DNA of 64,000 nt from contig BJKQ01000032.1 of assembly GCA_006538405.1 (NCBI GenBank), positions 1 to 64,000 of the forward strand, given 5' to 3'. Shown here piece after piece: positions 45,660 to 58,674 of the stretch (positions are counted from its first letter, which is position 1; each line of letters opens with the position of its first letter). The stretch is from Hansfordia pulvinata (Eukaryota > Ascomycota > Sordariomycetes > Xylariales). Position numbers and translations under genes: made by a program. The notes beneath the pieces were generated by a model that saw only the letters and a program-made list of their open reading frames with translations, was not told where the DNA came from and did not search any database.

Positions 45660-46805
45660 AATCGGAATTCAAAGATGGGGGAGGCATTCAAGTCTGAAGT
45701 AGATAGTGAAAGATCTTCCGTCTCATGCTTTTGTCCATGGAGCCATTAAGAGATTCCTTCCATCGGCGAAACCTGACTTCTTGTGGGCTTCAAACCGAAC
45801 TTAGTGGAGTCCTCCATGTTCTCATATCGCTCTCATAGTTTAGCACCTATGTTATCTTGATTCGAATACGTGCTGATCATGCAAATGTTGTATTTGACGC
45901 AGATACTAAATCAATGTGCGCGCTTCAGCTTCGCGCGTGGCTTACGAATCATCTTCAGCACCCTTGCACCGGTCAAAAACGGAAGTAGCAGTCGATGACG
46001 GCCGCTGGTCTGCGGTTGAGTGAGCTTAGCTTGTTTATCATGCCGTTTATAACCGAGGTGCTGATTTAGGTCTTTTCGCGAATCAAATTTTTGGACGGTT
46101 TATCAACGCTGGCAGGCGGCAACTGCCGACTATAATAAGCAAAAGTCATGCTGAGGGAGGGGAATGCGCGAGAGAGTTCGCGTGCTGCCACGGCCCTGCA
46201 ATTGACGGATTTACGACAGGGGCGCTATTCTGAATGCAGGCGAGGGGGCCCACCCCGGCGCCGAGGGTCATTAGATTTCCGAACGGGGCATAGGTACTCG
46301 TATATTACTGTCAGGCGAAACGAGACCAATACCACCATTCGGGCTTCAGTCTGTTGAGAGTCAAATTAGTCATGACCAAAGCAATGGCTGACTGATACTG
46401 ATAAAGGAGCACCGAGGTAACTAATTCATAGTTCCCAGTCCAAAAACACTAAAATTTCAAGCCATGGATGCCCCAGCCGCCAATCAATCACGTCGCCGAA
46501 CCGGTTTCGGCGACAAGTCAAATCTCGTACTGGTGCTTCAGGACACGGAATTACGCCTCGTCAACTATGAGCCTAAATAGCCAATGTGTCATTCGAAAAT
46601 TAGGGTCAATACGAAGCTCCGTCTTAGCGTTGGGGACATCTATCAAGCGGAGAAGAATTCGTCATCTTGAATGGAACGAAATCTCGCCTCGAAGGCAATC
46701 TTTTAGATGGCATGCGGTACCTCCGCCGCCTATCTGGGTTTGTGTCTATGGGAATTGATGCAATCTGCATCAATCACGATGACATGCCAGATGATAATTG
46801 GGAGC
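45660..46805. other. no gene seen
   Basis: Short frames only. It separates the O-acetyltransferase from copy 3 of the C2H2-JmjC gene. Confidence 0.4.
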
Positions 46806-48090
46806 TCAGAACAGTTTGAGAACATGCCTAATCCTCGATATAGAATCTCCCGCCGTATCCCCTTTTGTGATGAACGGGTGCTCTGCCTCGAGCTGAGATA
46901 ACCGCAGAATCCGGAGGATCTCACTGCTGTCCCAAAGCATCATACCGCTCATCACCACGTCAGTCAAGGAGTACGGCGCGTGGATTGTAGCACTTGGCTG
47001 GATGAGCAGGTAGCCGGGAAAAATGTGAATCTCGACATGGGGCTTGGGCGGCAGATCTTTTAGCGCTGTCGAGCTTGCGAGACTCCCTGGGGGCCATACA
47101 GACCATAGCTTCTCGCGGCAATTGTCAAGAACCGTCGTAAGGTCACCATGACGATCATTATGAGGCGTCGAGAATGCGCCCTTCTTGGCACATCCAGGCG
47201 TGTCCACCTGGCCACTGCCAGTCTTTGTGGTCTCCTTGATAGAGGAGGAGGGAAGCGGAAGCAAGCAAGAGAGAGTCGGATTGGGCTTGCACCCTCCAAG
47301 GTTCAGCATATTGACCGGCCCGTAGTCGGGGTCTCACACTTTCTTGATGGAGGCAGATGGCATTGACTCTGTCATGATCACTGCGGCCGTTATGCGATGA
47401 GTCTTCTGGAAGTCGTGGACGTCAATGTTTGGAAAGGACGAGAGATGCTTGACGAATGAGTGCATGTCAAGGCAGGACCTGTCCGCGTTCCACCCTTGGG
47501 GGATGAGAATCGGCACCTCAGGGCTTACCCTTCCAGTATTTGCCTCGCTGCCTCTTTCGAGCATATCACAAATTCACCATATGAAAAGATTTGCTTGGAC
47601 AAGTAGCAAAGTGCCGAGATTGGAGATCCCACATAGCATCGCTTCAAAATCTCCAGGTACGCAGGTGCCTCCCGTCTTAGGCGGGATCGGTCCGAGGCAT
47701 GGCAGAGAAGAGCTTGTAGGTCGCTGCACGCCGTGAGTCTGGCATCGCGTGCCCTTTGGCAGCACATCTATACCAGATCGAACCATTGGCTGCAGGCAGG
47801 ACAGTTCAAGCTGTGCGCCTTCGTCCGACTGCACAGGATCACTTCTCTACAGTGAGCTTCGCCGTGCGGCAGCTTGATGTATTTCTTCAAAGCGTTGCTC
47901 CTGGCGAATGAGACCTTGCAAAGATGGCACTACCGTCCGGAACTCGATCGGCTGCACTGGTGGCATTTTATTCGCATACGACCTCGGAGCAATAGCTGCA
48001 GCGCGTATGTAGCTGTCGTTGATGTCGACGGATGGAGTTATGGCTGAAGTTATGCCCACAGGTAGGGCATTGCTGAGCCTTCACCTTAAA
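46806..48090 (-). pseudogene. C2H2-JmjC gene, copy 3 (broken)
   Basis: Reading leftward from about 48090, the sequence gives the first finger (QQCPTCGHNFSHNS..RHQRQLH), the middle region in several frames (47834-47525, 47564-47334), and the JmjC part in one frame (47309-46806). The JmjC part carries PHNDRHG (HxD kept), FPGYLLIQPSATIHAPYS (distal His kept) and a shortened region before the HxD where copy 1 has LLESTRFQL. Stops and shifts split the N-terminal half. Unlike copy 2, the C-terminal half is present. It ends in a stop about 30 residues before the copy-1 intron. Confidence 0.75.
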
Positions 48091-48583
48091 GCTACGAGTT
48101 ATAGCTACGAGGGTGTGGAGATGGCAGCGTAGACCTAAGTTCAGGGAGCTCACGAACATGTTAGGGCGGGCATATAAAGCTTTGTAACGATCCATGCGCG
48201 GGTCGGCCAAGCTAGCCTGGGATTCGACTGACCCGCAGGTAGCAGTAGATTGGATTGGCTGCTACGTGGGTCGAAACTCGGCACTACAGATCTATGCACG
48301 GCAATAACCCTAAGCACATCGACCCTGCTCGGATTTTGCACCTGCCCTGCACCAAGGCTGTCTCGTCGCGCTGGCCATCGCCCTGTAATCATTGCCTGCA
48401 TGACACTCTTGCGTGATTGATAGTGCTTGATAGTATTCCTCTATGTAGGGACGCGGAATCAAATGAGCAGCATCTGAGAAACAAGAGGGGAATGTGAAGA
48501 GTGACGACAGAACGACGGCAACGACCGTCATGAGCGTTGAACAAGAGCAAGAGCAATACCTTGCGGCTGGACAAACAGATGCA

Positions 48584-49520
48584 TTAAATTCGACCAGCAG
48601 ATGGCAGCAGCAGAAACAAACTCGCACGACGACAGACATGAGCTGCTAGCCCTGGAACTCTGATTTCGGCTGCTTGAGACCATTCGATTGACCTGCCGGC
48701 TCCGATCTTGAAACCGCTGACCATGAGACCCCTTGGTACTCTCAGGTGTCTGTGACGATGAGCTTTCTTTGGTTCGTGGGTTCGTGATGGATTATGTCCT
48801 GATGTAGACTCTCCGTTAGACTTCGACATGGATACCCCGTTTGACATCTCCCCACCCGACTCCGGCAGTCGAGAAACTGCTTGCGCAGAGCCGCGACCTG
48901 CGCACGGCGTCGTCGATATTTAGCTCTGCGATGCGATCGACTGTTTATTTCCATCAGGCTGGGGTAGTTGTCGAGTTTCGAGCTGCAAATCGAGTAATGG
49001 AGTCATGTACAAGCTCCTTGTCTCACGATGACAAATACGAAATTGAAGATTTTGGAGAAAAAAAAAAAAAAAGTAAGACTATAGGTTAACTATCTTCCAG
49101 TTCGCCATCGCCTTCGACCAGCGTATGGTATTTGTGGACGGAGTGGGACTGATTATCTTCCGTGTTGCGATCACTCCGCAATACATCCTGGCCGTCCATC
49201 GCAGCAGGGCCGACATGAGCTGCCTGATACTAAAGTGCGACTCGTGAAGATCTGGCACGCTTATGCCGCGTATCTAATACGTGGAAGGAGCTGAGCACAT
49301 TGCTTGTAACGACCTTTTTGGAAAGGACGTTATCGTACTCTTTCCCGATGACATTTTACGAATTCTTTGCTTTTCCCAGCTTCTCCCAAAATCAGTGGAA
49401 TCTCTATTGTTTTCAGTTTCCGGCTTCGCTTAACGCTCTAACTTCTTGCTTCACCCATACAAAATCAAATGAAGCACAGAAATCCGCATGGACCAGCCGC
49501 AAATTTGCTTCTTACTAGGG
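48584..49520 (-). pseudogene. repeat-rich basic protein, copy 3 (remnant)
   Basis: The C-terminal piece (48847-48584) parallels copy 2 at 26.7 kb (a basic HRHRHLRVPRG stretch, then an AAEIRVPGL end). The stretch 49235-49340 aligns with copy 1 near 4240-4345 (GATCTGGCACGC, CGCGTATCT, AGGAGCTGA). No frame stays open. A poly-A run lies near 49063-49077. This completes the third copy of the two-gene unit. Confidence 0.5.
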
Positions 49521-51959
49521 AAAAGCTGCCTTTCTATCCCGATACATTATATCAGGATTTTTTTAAACCAATGTGGTATTGGTGACTGCACGAGGCACTG
49601 GCCCTGTCGCCAATAATTCGGAATATGGTGTTCTTGTACTGAAGGAAAGCACTCCTGTCAATAACTCGGATCGAATAACGGAGAGCAAGATGATCTACTT
49701 TCTGATCTCCGTGATTGTACAATATGAGGGCGTTTTCGAAGAAGTGCTGTTGCTGCTCGGCCGGACAGCCTGCTTCGATGCCGCATCATGTAAGCCGTGC
49801 TAGCTGAATGTCTCTTCGTCGACATACAGCGAAATACAGAGCGCTGGCCACAGCTATGAGGACAATCGCAGCCAAAGTGCCAGAAGGCTGCTGGAAGAAA
49901 CGAGAGCGAATGATGCACTGCATGCTGTGAGAAGTTAGAGCCAAGAGTATCGAGCCGGACAAAATTTTAGCCAATTATCAGCTTAAAGCGACGGCGATTC
50001 TGATGCATAAGTTTTGCACACTTCGCCGGCTCACTTCAATCTGAAAGGAGACAGCGAAGCGAATGGTTGTCGAGGAGGAAGATGCATGTAGTCATTCGGA
50101 ATTAAAAGGGGACTGGAATAGAGGCGGGCCCAGGTACGTAGATCATTGAAAGCTTCAGGCATCGGTCGTGACGAGGTAGCGCGGTCTTTTACCCCATAAC
50201 TGTATGAGTTGCTCAAGTGTCCAATGCAGAATCACGTCGAGCCCCATTCTACAGCCTACCACGCTCCTCTATCGTGGGGCTTAGCCCCAGGCACGTTAAT
50301 GCTCAGTATCAGTGCGGCCACGATCAGCTATCAAATCAGCTTTTAAGGAGTCCGAGGCACTGATTCCTGAAAAGCTTTCACGAGTAAACGGCTGACGCAG
50401 AACGAGTAAGCCGAAAATTGACAAAATGGATATAGCACCGCCTTGGCGTCTACCGTATCCTTCTGGCTTATTGTGTTGATTTACGTGTAGTGACTGATTA
50501 GCCATTGAGACTCGATCATAGTGTACCACACAGCGGGGAGAGCTCTCTTCATCCACCATGTCAGCAGGATCTCTGCACAAGTCTGCCCGCCAAGGAACGC
50601 CTCATGGGTGTCATCTAGAGTCCCGATACATACCAGTCTCAGATTTTTGCGTTACACCGGCTTCAACTGGTTAACCTCTGTCATGTCCTCTCCCTTCACC
50701 AACGCAAGGGATCCTCATACCCAGTCCGAATGGGAGGAAAAAGGGAAATATACGAGCCTTCTCCTCCAATTCGTCCGGACGCATCTTCTCATACCTCAGT
50801 TTCATTAAAAACTCTTGTGAAGGTTGTCACACGAGCCAGAAATCTTTGCGAACGTATCGATTTCATTGCCATGGTTGCATGCTGTCATTTGCGAGAAAGC
50901 ATGACCTTAAGAGGCACAGTCTGGTACATAATCCAACCAAGCAAAATCAAGTTTAATGCTTCTGGCGATGTATTGTTGCGAAAAGACGCTTCGAAAGCAA
51001 GTTCTAGTGCCAAGAGTCGGCATTGAGATTGTATTCAATTGATTGCAGTGTCATTAAGTCACCAAGGGCTGCGAGCAAGGATCCAACGACGGCAAGCCAA
51101 CTCGTAGACAGCCCCAATCCACAGATGTATACCACTCGCCAAAAGCTGACTTGACTTGCACCGGATGAGCAAATCTACCGATCTGCCGCACTGAGGAACA
51201 CATGACTAAAAGAGCGGATATCGTAGTTAGCTGTCTCTGATGCTTTCTGGTTTCTCGCGCACATGCTTTTGTCCTCAAATGAATCGCGAATATACCCCAT
51301 GGTGCCCTCTGTTCTGTACCCCGGCCGCCGAAAAGTTAGAGGCTTGTCTCTGTTCCACGCGATGTTTCATGTATGGAGGCCAAGAATTCATTAAGTTGAA
51401 ACAAGGTGTGGCTTGACTGACGATTGGTCTAGGAATGAGAAGAGAAAGCCTTAGACCTGGGGCACTGGGCAGGGGGAAACATACTAAGTTGCGTGCAATT
51501 ATAATACTATGAAATTTTGAGCTGAGAGGTGATTGATGATGACAAATAAGCCCACTGGACAATCAGCGGCGATAAGGAGACAACGAATACGGTATTGATT
51601 TTGTTTTATGAGGAGATATTACGATGACCATATAACGATCCAGGTAATTAAAGCGGGTGAAGGTCAAGTTTAACAAACTGATTTTCTTTTCGGACTTAGT
51701 TTTGCTCCTGGTATTCCTTGACCTTTGAAAATAGCCTAACTGCAATATGCCTCTCAGCACTAATTGCCGGTAAAACCATCTACACCTCCGCGATATTTGC
51801 GAAGAAAGGGAGTTTGGGTAGCTGTGAAAAGAATTTTGCCGTTAGCCTGACTATCTGTTTCGATGATGGGTTTTATGTCTCGCCGCTGCTCGATAGGGTC
51901 CTATATGGGCGAATCGACGTGACACACCAGTACTGGGATCTTAGCCGGGCTCCTTAAGC
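49521..51959. other. no gene seen
   Basis: Only short unsupported frames on both strands; no recognisable motif or splice-linked exon pair. Confidence 0.45.
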
Positions 51960-52400
51960 TCCTCATACAACCGCAGCTGGAGATATAAGAAGAGAAGCTG
52001 GTGCAGCTGCTCCGTACTCCTGGTGTCGCACGGGATCATGTCTCCCTCTACCCGCCAGGTTGACCGTGGCCAGTTCATCGTAGACTGTCTCGATAAGGAA
52101 AACACCGTCAGCGCATATCAATACGTCCGAAGTGAAATGATAGTCAGGTTTTGTCCTTGAATCAGTAACCATGTTATCATGTTTCCACTACCAAGTGCCA
52201 ACGCGGAATTGGAAAGGTTTCAATTCGACTTGACACCGTGTGGGTAATTCTTGAAGGGTCGATACGAGGTTCTCAAAGGTGAAGAGGATAGTTATCATTT
52301 TGTCAGGACTATACGTGCATTGTACCAGAATGAAAAGATCAGGGCTTTCCAAGAGAATAGTGGCTTGAAGAACGTAGGCCGCGCCAATGAAAACGAAAAA
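51960..52400 (-). pseudogene. divergent paralogue fragment B of an unknown gene
   Basis: This contains the same motif order as 34829-35340 (a TRCQVELKPFQF stretch, then VFLIETVYDELATVN, then a Leu-rich end) in broken frames on the same strand. Family unknown. Confidence 0.4.
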
Positions 52401-54458
52401 AGCCATGAGGAATCCGCAAACACAACGGTAACTTGATAATGTTTACTGCAAGGACCCAATTACCCTTTATCTTTAGTAGAAGGGAAAGGATTAAGCATGC
52501 GCATCAGCTATAACAGGCTGCTATCAATCATTTGATGCTTTCATGACTTGCTCGCTTTGGATTTAAAAAATCTTCGATACCAACCAGGCGTCAAGGAAAG
52601 AACCGACTTCAACAGTAGGAAATAGTCCGTCACGATGAATTATTCAAGTACTGCGCCACATTGAAGGTCTCGACAACGCGGTCCTGTTGTCGTCTCGGGA
52701 TGAATATAGTCCTATTTACCATTATGCAGGCCAAATCTAAGGAAGCTGGACATCCATGGCACTTCAGGCAAGACAACCGGTTCATTACGATGCGTGACCT
52801 CGCGGGGGCCCGTTGCTTCGTACGATCCGGGAACTGCAATGAATCATTTGCAGCAGCTGGGCCTTGAATTCGGACCTGGCCTCGAATTCGTGTACAAGCA
52901 CTACCGGTGGCCACGAAAATGATGGGGTGTATGCAGCTTGTCGTTTCGGTTCCGGAGTAGGGTCGGACTCGGACGCTTCTCCGCAGCGGAACTCGGAAGA
53001 TCCTTCCTTCTAAGTAACACAGTCGAAGGGTCGAATCTTAGTGTGTGGCATCACGCGCCAATGAAACATTCAAGTGCGGGACATGCATGTGAAAGTTCTA
53101 TTAGTAATTCAATTTGACGCTTTCGACACAGGACGAAATGAAGTGCTACATATCCATCGCCATAGCTGGGACCGCACTAGCATGGTCCCCGAGAATGGTC
53201 CCCGAGTACAGGCCCTGGGTCGAGGCCGCGATTCTTGTATCGTCTGAGGTAAGGTGCGCAAAAATGGCGCAGAGCGATGTAACGCTTCAGCGGGACATCT
53301 CTAGAATCCGCTGTATGGGTCGCCACTCACCTAGCTGTGTCCATTAATAGCCTACAAACTACACCGCAATTATTACCACTTGTGCAAGAGGCCTGGTGAG
53401 CATGCGGAAGTCTGCACCCCTGCGGATGATAAACAGTAGCTACCAGAACAAGTCGCTCCAAAATGTTCATCCATCCAACACAGCAGGCAAGAGCTTCCCT
53501 ACGCATAAGTCAGCCTCTCACGAGAAGTGGGTCGAACATGCCGCCGGCACCATGAAAGCGTGTGGAATTTGAAATGTCGGTAAAGTCGCAAAAGTCGAGG
53601 CTGTAGCCCGAGCATATGGGTGCTCAAGCCAGCGGCTCGAACCGGTACTGTCATTTCCAGTCTGACTGCCAACAATTCGACCGGCATGCAATCAGTCTAG
53701 ATCCAATAGAAGTAATGGGAGGCGCAATGGCACTAGGTGCAATTGAATTTGTTAGCAATGACTAGTCCTCATACAAAACTCGACCCTGTTCTTTTTGAGG
53801 ACCCTTGAGGTCCTAACAAATGTAAAGATTCGTTTAGAAAATCTGATGAGCCGTTGATGATTAAAACACAGGCTTAGGGCGGTTTGGATCTGGACCCATT
53901 CAGCCAGTCGACTTCCTCCTTCCGCAAAGAGCCTCCTAAGCTCAAGAATGGGTTTTCCCCTGGCTTGTCGTCATTTTACGCATTTCGACAATGTCGATCT
54001 TTTGTTTCTTACTTTAATACGGCTCTTTTTCCACTCTCATCGTTCATGACGGCTGAAAGTGCGTGGAAATTGTGTGACTCGTTGTATCGAGGCTGGTACT
54101 TGAAAGAAGTACTATGCACTAACCGGATGGATTATTGAATGAACTGCCGCGAGAAAAACTCCCGAGATCAGACAGCTCCTAGATGCGCATCTTACAACGC
54201 CTTCGGTGACGCTTCAGTGTTACTGACACCGATCTTCGTCGCGACGCGAATGCTGTTCAAGCCATGGGTACCTTCGACTAGAGAACTCTAGCGTTGAGCT
54301 AATCGAAGCGACTGAAGCTCCTGGTCGTTACTACGCCATAAATTGCCGCTAGTAGTGATGCTCTGACAGAATTGGTGGCAGTCGAGGTTGTTTATGTTCT
54401 GCGTCGAGCCTTCTATTCGCATGTACACCCCTTCACTATAGTCTTATGTCACCAAGCC
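52401..54458. other. gene-poor stretch, one weak candidate
   Basis: A 69-codon plus-strand frame at 53139-53347 starts with a signal-peptide-like MKCYISIAIAGTALA and has four cysteines, but nothing else supports it. The rest shows no gene. Confidence 0.3.
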
Positions 54459-54797
54459 CTAGTTGGATCGAAGACTGGGGTCTGGTTTGGGAAGCAGGAG
54501 ATTCCTCGCTTTGAAGTTGATCCTGTTTCCACCTGCATGGGGTGGATGCGACCGATGATGACGATAAGAACTCGGTGACAGCTGTGAGCGGTTGAAGGAC
54601 AGAGATGGTAAGGCGCGTGATACTATTGGCCAGAGCACGGCCAAACAGGCACAGATAATTCTTGCGTTGACCGTCGCCATCTTGGTGAGGTGCTTGGCAC
54701 CTCGCCTCACAAAGCCAATTACAAATACGATTGAAGTAACGCCATAGCGCAACTTAAACCGGATACGAAAAGATTTTGCTCGATTTTTCTTCATCAC
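54459..54797 (-). pseudogene. possible rhodopsin-type membrane protein remnant
   Basis: A minus-strand frame contains VFVIGFVRRG, then ATVNARIICACLAVLWPIVSR. The latter resembles the EVNxAIISACLPxLRP motif of fungal rhodopsin-type proteins such as the one at 36.1-37.4 kb. No upstream helices are readable. A decayed fragment of the same superfamily is likely but not certain. Confidence 0.35.
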
Positions 54798-55460
54798 AGA
54801 CCTCCCAGTCTATTGATCCGGCAAACCAAAAATAATCCCGCGCGGCATGGCTCACCAAGATTGATCCGGTTCTTCAACGCACCGCTCACATCGGCCACAC
54901 CAAGCTCGATCGGCCCGAGCTCAGAGCCAGCTAGGAAAGCCAATGCCGGCCGTCGGGGTAGGGTCGTGCACATCGCGGCGGGTTGACCTCTCCTGTGCTA
55001 CAAATCACTTTCAGAACTTCTCGTACAGCTATACAACACTTGGCAGATAGCAGTAGGGGCAAAACACTGCGCCTTTTTCTGCCTCGGATGCGCCACAGCG
55101 GTCATCCTCTGTAGCGATTGTGAGCCCTGAAAGGGTCGCAACTGCGCTCGACGTCGCTCTATGCTGGTAGGAAAGATGATTCTGCCCCACAATCCCGTAA
55201 ACGAATATCGCGTATGAGAAAATGTCTCATAGCTCGAATGCCCGAGTGTTTTAAACGAACAGTCCTTGTGAGCCGAGGGTCTTGACACGGACTCGTAGAC
55301 TATGCTATGGGTTCCTCGCTATAAACCTCGCTCTACCGCCTGATTTTTATCATGAATTCTCTTCATCCCAAATTTCATGTCTATCCGCTTTTTGCGCGGC
55401 AACTATTCAGCTCCCTAGTCATACCACCCCTATAAGCTTCCCTAGAAATATCTTCCTAAA

Positions 55461-55768
55461 ATGCACTTCATGTTCACCCTCGTCACCCTGGTCTACGCCA
55501 CGACTTCCTTCGCGCTGCCCAGCCTAGCTCCCACCAGTGGACTGAGTCTTAAGTCTAGCGAGGTAAAATTCTCAACGGTGTGCTGCCGACTCTCCTCACA
55601 GTTCAGCTAACAAGAACGCTCCCTCCCACCCTCCCCTAGCTCACGAAGCGGGGAAGCACGCCCGAGCAATGTGGGATATTATGTCGCTCGAGCCGAAAAT
55701 GTGGCAGAGAGACCGGCCTCGCCTTCATGTTATGCTTCGGACGCTGCTACGCTAAGTGCACCAAATGA
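55461..55768 (+). CDS. secreted cysteine-rich peptide precursor, two exons
   Basis: Exon 1 (55461-55562) encodes MHFMFTLVTLVYATTSFA, a signal peptide, plus a short Ser/Leu-rich propeptide. The intron 55563-55639 (GTAAAA donor, AGCTAAC branch site, CCCTAG acceptor) is followed by exon 2 (55640-55768), which starts LTKR, a Kex2-type Lys-Arg site. The predicted mature peptide has 38 residues with six cysteines spaced C-x3-C-x5-C-x12-C-x3-C-x3-C. The precursor is 76 residues. Possible TATA-like CTATAAG lies near 55430. This is the organisation of small secreted fungal peptides (antimicrobial, effector or signalling). The family is not recognised and activity is unknown. Confidence 0.65.
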
Positions 55769-55769
55769 G

Positions 55770-58114
55770 AAGTGCACAAGCTTCGTTAGAGATTTGAGAG
55801 GTGTCGAGACAGACGATGGACCGAGAATTTCATATCAAAGTGTTTATGGTCTTACCATATTGATGAATATGTCCCGTCCTCACTGGGGTGTTGCGCCGGC
55901 GGGCCTTTGAAATCAAGCCGTCGCCAGCGCAGGCTACATTACTAGACCAAGGCCACGTCATGATGTGCTCAAGGGGTAAACACTAAGCACGCCCGAGCTG
56001 CTACCTGTCACGACACTAGGCACAGGTTAGCATGATCAGCGCTGCTCAGCTGAGGAACACCGAGCACAGTACAATCATTGAAGGAAAATAGGACACACAA
56101 GACATGGGTATAATTGTATCTAGTCACTCGTTACTGCAGTGATTTATCTAAGCATAGGGGTACAAATGTTTTGACGAGTCATTAAGTATGTCACTACGCT
56201 ATCGGCAAAACGTTTCATCTCAGTGTCGCTACGTCTTGTCCACATATGTCCCTTAGAGTACTTTGTTGTCCGCCTTTGCGTGACTCTCTCATAAGTCTTT
56301 GGACAACCCAAAGTAAGTCATTAGGCGTTCGACACGCGGGGAGCACATGTCCAGCAGCCGTAACGGCTATTTTTTCGTACCTTTCTGGGGTTGGCAGTGG
56401 TTCAAATGAGTAAGCCGAATCAACACTCTAAGACTTGTACAACGCTGACATCATATACGTACGCAAAAGCCGTGCAAATCCATACAAGGGAGTTTCAAAT
56501 TTCATGAAGTTTTATCTTTCACAACTGTCTGATTCTGAATCTCGAAAGGCAATGCTAAATTACGCCAGCAAACAGTCGGCACCGGGACTCAGTAAAAGTA
56601 CGAATCACATATTACCCATCACTCATTTTACCACTTACTAATGAGCGCCTGAAAGTATAAAGCTCTCACCGTTGCTGATCAAATAAAATTTACTTATCCG
56701 TTGTTGCTCATAAAACCTGATTAACAGTCATTTTATGTATAGCACTAAGATCATGAACGCCACAATGAAGTTTGAGAGAAAAAGTATACATTCTTGTATT
56801 TTATTTCTTCAAGTATTTTCATCTGGGGGAGAAGAGGGTCTCAAATGTCGTAAAAAAGAAAGAAAAAGAATCGGAAACATATTCTTTTAGTCCTTTTGTG
56901 TTTCTTACCTCTTCTTCTTATCGGTCATCAGAACGAAAGATCACATGCCACTGAAATCTTTTACTACAAGTACTAGCGTCACCATGATCTAGTGCTTGAC
57001 TGGGTGGGAAAATAGGAAATTACACAGACGTAGGTTGAAGCTGGCATGGTCACCTAGCGATGTAATTTCGGTGTTAAAGGGCACTTATGGGTACTAACTC
57101 ATAGCTCCGACTCGGCCTCTTTCTCTTTGTGGCACTGAATCAACCTCACTTAGAAGCTGCGATCATGCATCAGTCCAGCTGTGGCTCTACATCAACGCCT
57201 TGCCGCATTTTCGCCACCGGTCTGCTCATCCAAGTACAGATCTAGCAGGGGCTGCGGGCACATGATGGGCTCAATGACAACCCTATCCACCCCCTGCATT
57301 GGCGTTCGTTTCTCGGTAAGCCCTTAGAGTAAGTGCGTGCCATGCATGCACTGTTGCACTCTGCAAGTTTCTAAAGTAGTGCCCGAGCTCTTTCGAATTG
57401 AGTTGACTTTAAGTATAGTAATTCTTGCTGGGGCGCCTGCTATCATGTCGCGATAGACAGCGGTTTCTAATCGGTTTAGCGCCCACAGTCGGCCTCTTGA
57501 ATGTAGAGAACAGGACATTAAGATACTGGATAGGACAAGCACTGATCAGAATAAACTTGAACGCTGGTCGGGCCAGGGGCTGCGGCAGCTGGTCGAGTGG
57601 GTTTGATCGGTTAAGAGATGAGCAAGTGCTGGCCTCTGCCCTTCGTTAACCGCAGAACTCCTATCAGGTCAATAGCTCATTCTTTATAAATGAAAACAAT
57701 GCAAATTCATTGTAAGTCTACGAGACACCTATTAACACTTTACAGTAAGACCTTTATAAATAGAGGCAGAACTCCACTTAAGAGTGGCGAAGCTCGGGGT
57801 CCACTACAAACCGGCGACCATAGTCATCCAGGTGTTCACTTGGTTGATATTTTCAAGTTTCGTCAAACCCCGAGACTCAAATGTGCGCATTGTCTATTTT
57901 AAGATCTGTTAAGTACTTATCCTTAAATAGACGTGAGATGTATTGAGGCTAGGAAAAGGAATAAAAGGTATTAGACAGCCGGTTTTTTATTAACGAATCA
58001 ATTTTGCAACCTTTCTTTAAGTCAGTATATGTGGGATGATCTTGCTAACTTCCTACCTCAGATTTCACAGATTTAACGCCGTTTATTTGGCTTTTCTACC
58101 TTAATATAACCATT
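55770..58114. other. AT-rich gene-poor stretch
   Basis: No supported gene; several AT-rich runs. It lies between two candidate secreted-protein genes. Confidence 0.45.
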
Positions 58115-58674
58115 ATGCAACTGACTGCCATCATTTTGAACCTCCTACCACTCTTGCCATTACTAAGCAAAGCTCATGGAAATGGCTTATCAAGCGAAGG
58201 GTTAGAGAGCCCTATCCTCCAGCAGAGGGATATTGGGAACGGGCTTCAAAGCTTAGGAGAATGCTGTAGGAGATGGTCAGCTTCTAAACAAGCTCAATGT
58301 GTACAAGGCCTGGAGTGCATGGCCAGTCTTTCATCTTTTATCAACATTACGATTTTGAAGGCATGCGAAGAACGAGGTAATCATTCATTCTCAGCTTTTG
58401 GGCGAAATCTACAATACTAATTTTAATATTTCATTAAGTATACAAGGGCAAATTAGGAAAACACCATTACGACGGTCTATGCTGCGCGACGAAAAGTGAA
58501 AATCGTCACTTGCGATATATATACCCAAAGGATGCATCTGGTCAAGAAGATGAGACCAGAAAACCAATTCAAAAAGTCCTGATGAGATACACAATAACGA
58601 ATTGTGGCGAAGATTCTTTGTATAATAAGGCAACAACTGATTTTCGTACATGGAGAGAAGACTTTGTGCGTTAA
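58115..58674 (+). CDS. secreted cysteine-rich protein, two exons
   Basis: Exon 1 (58115-58376) begins MQLTAIILNLLPLLPLLSKA, a strong signal peptide, and the intron 58377-58438 (GTAATC donor, ACTAAT branch region, ATTAAG acceptor, 62 nt) joins in phase to exon 2 (58439-58674). The product is 165 residues. The mature part has eight cysteines, including two Cys-Cys pairs (GECCRRW and GLCCATK), an even number compatible with disulfides. No family is recognised. The AT-rich, gene-poor setting and secretion signal make it a candidate effector; this is an inference. Confidence 0.62.

Noticed and set aside
49063..49077. Poly-A run as evidence of a retroposed mRNA
   Set aside because: The neighbouring copy 3 retains spacer homology to copy 2, so a DNA-level duplication is more likely; the run is short.
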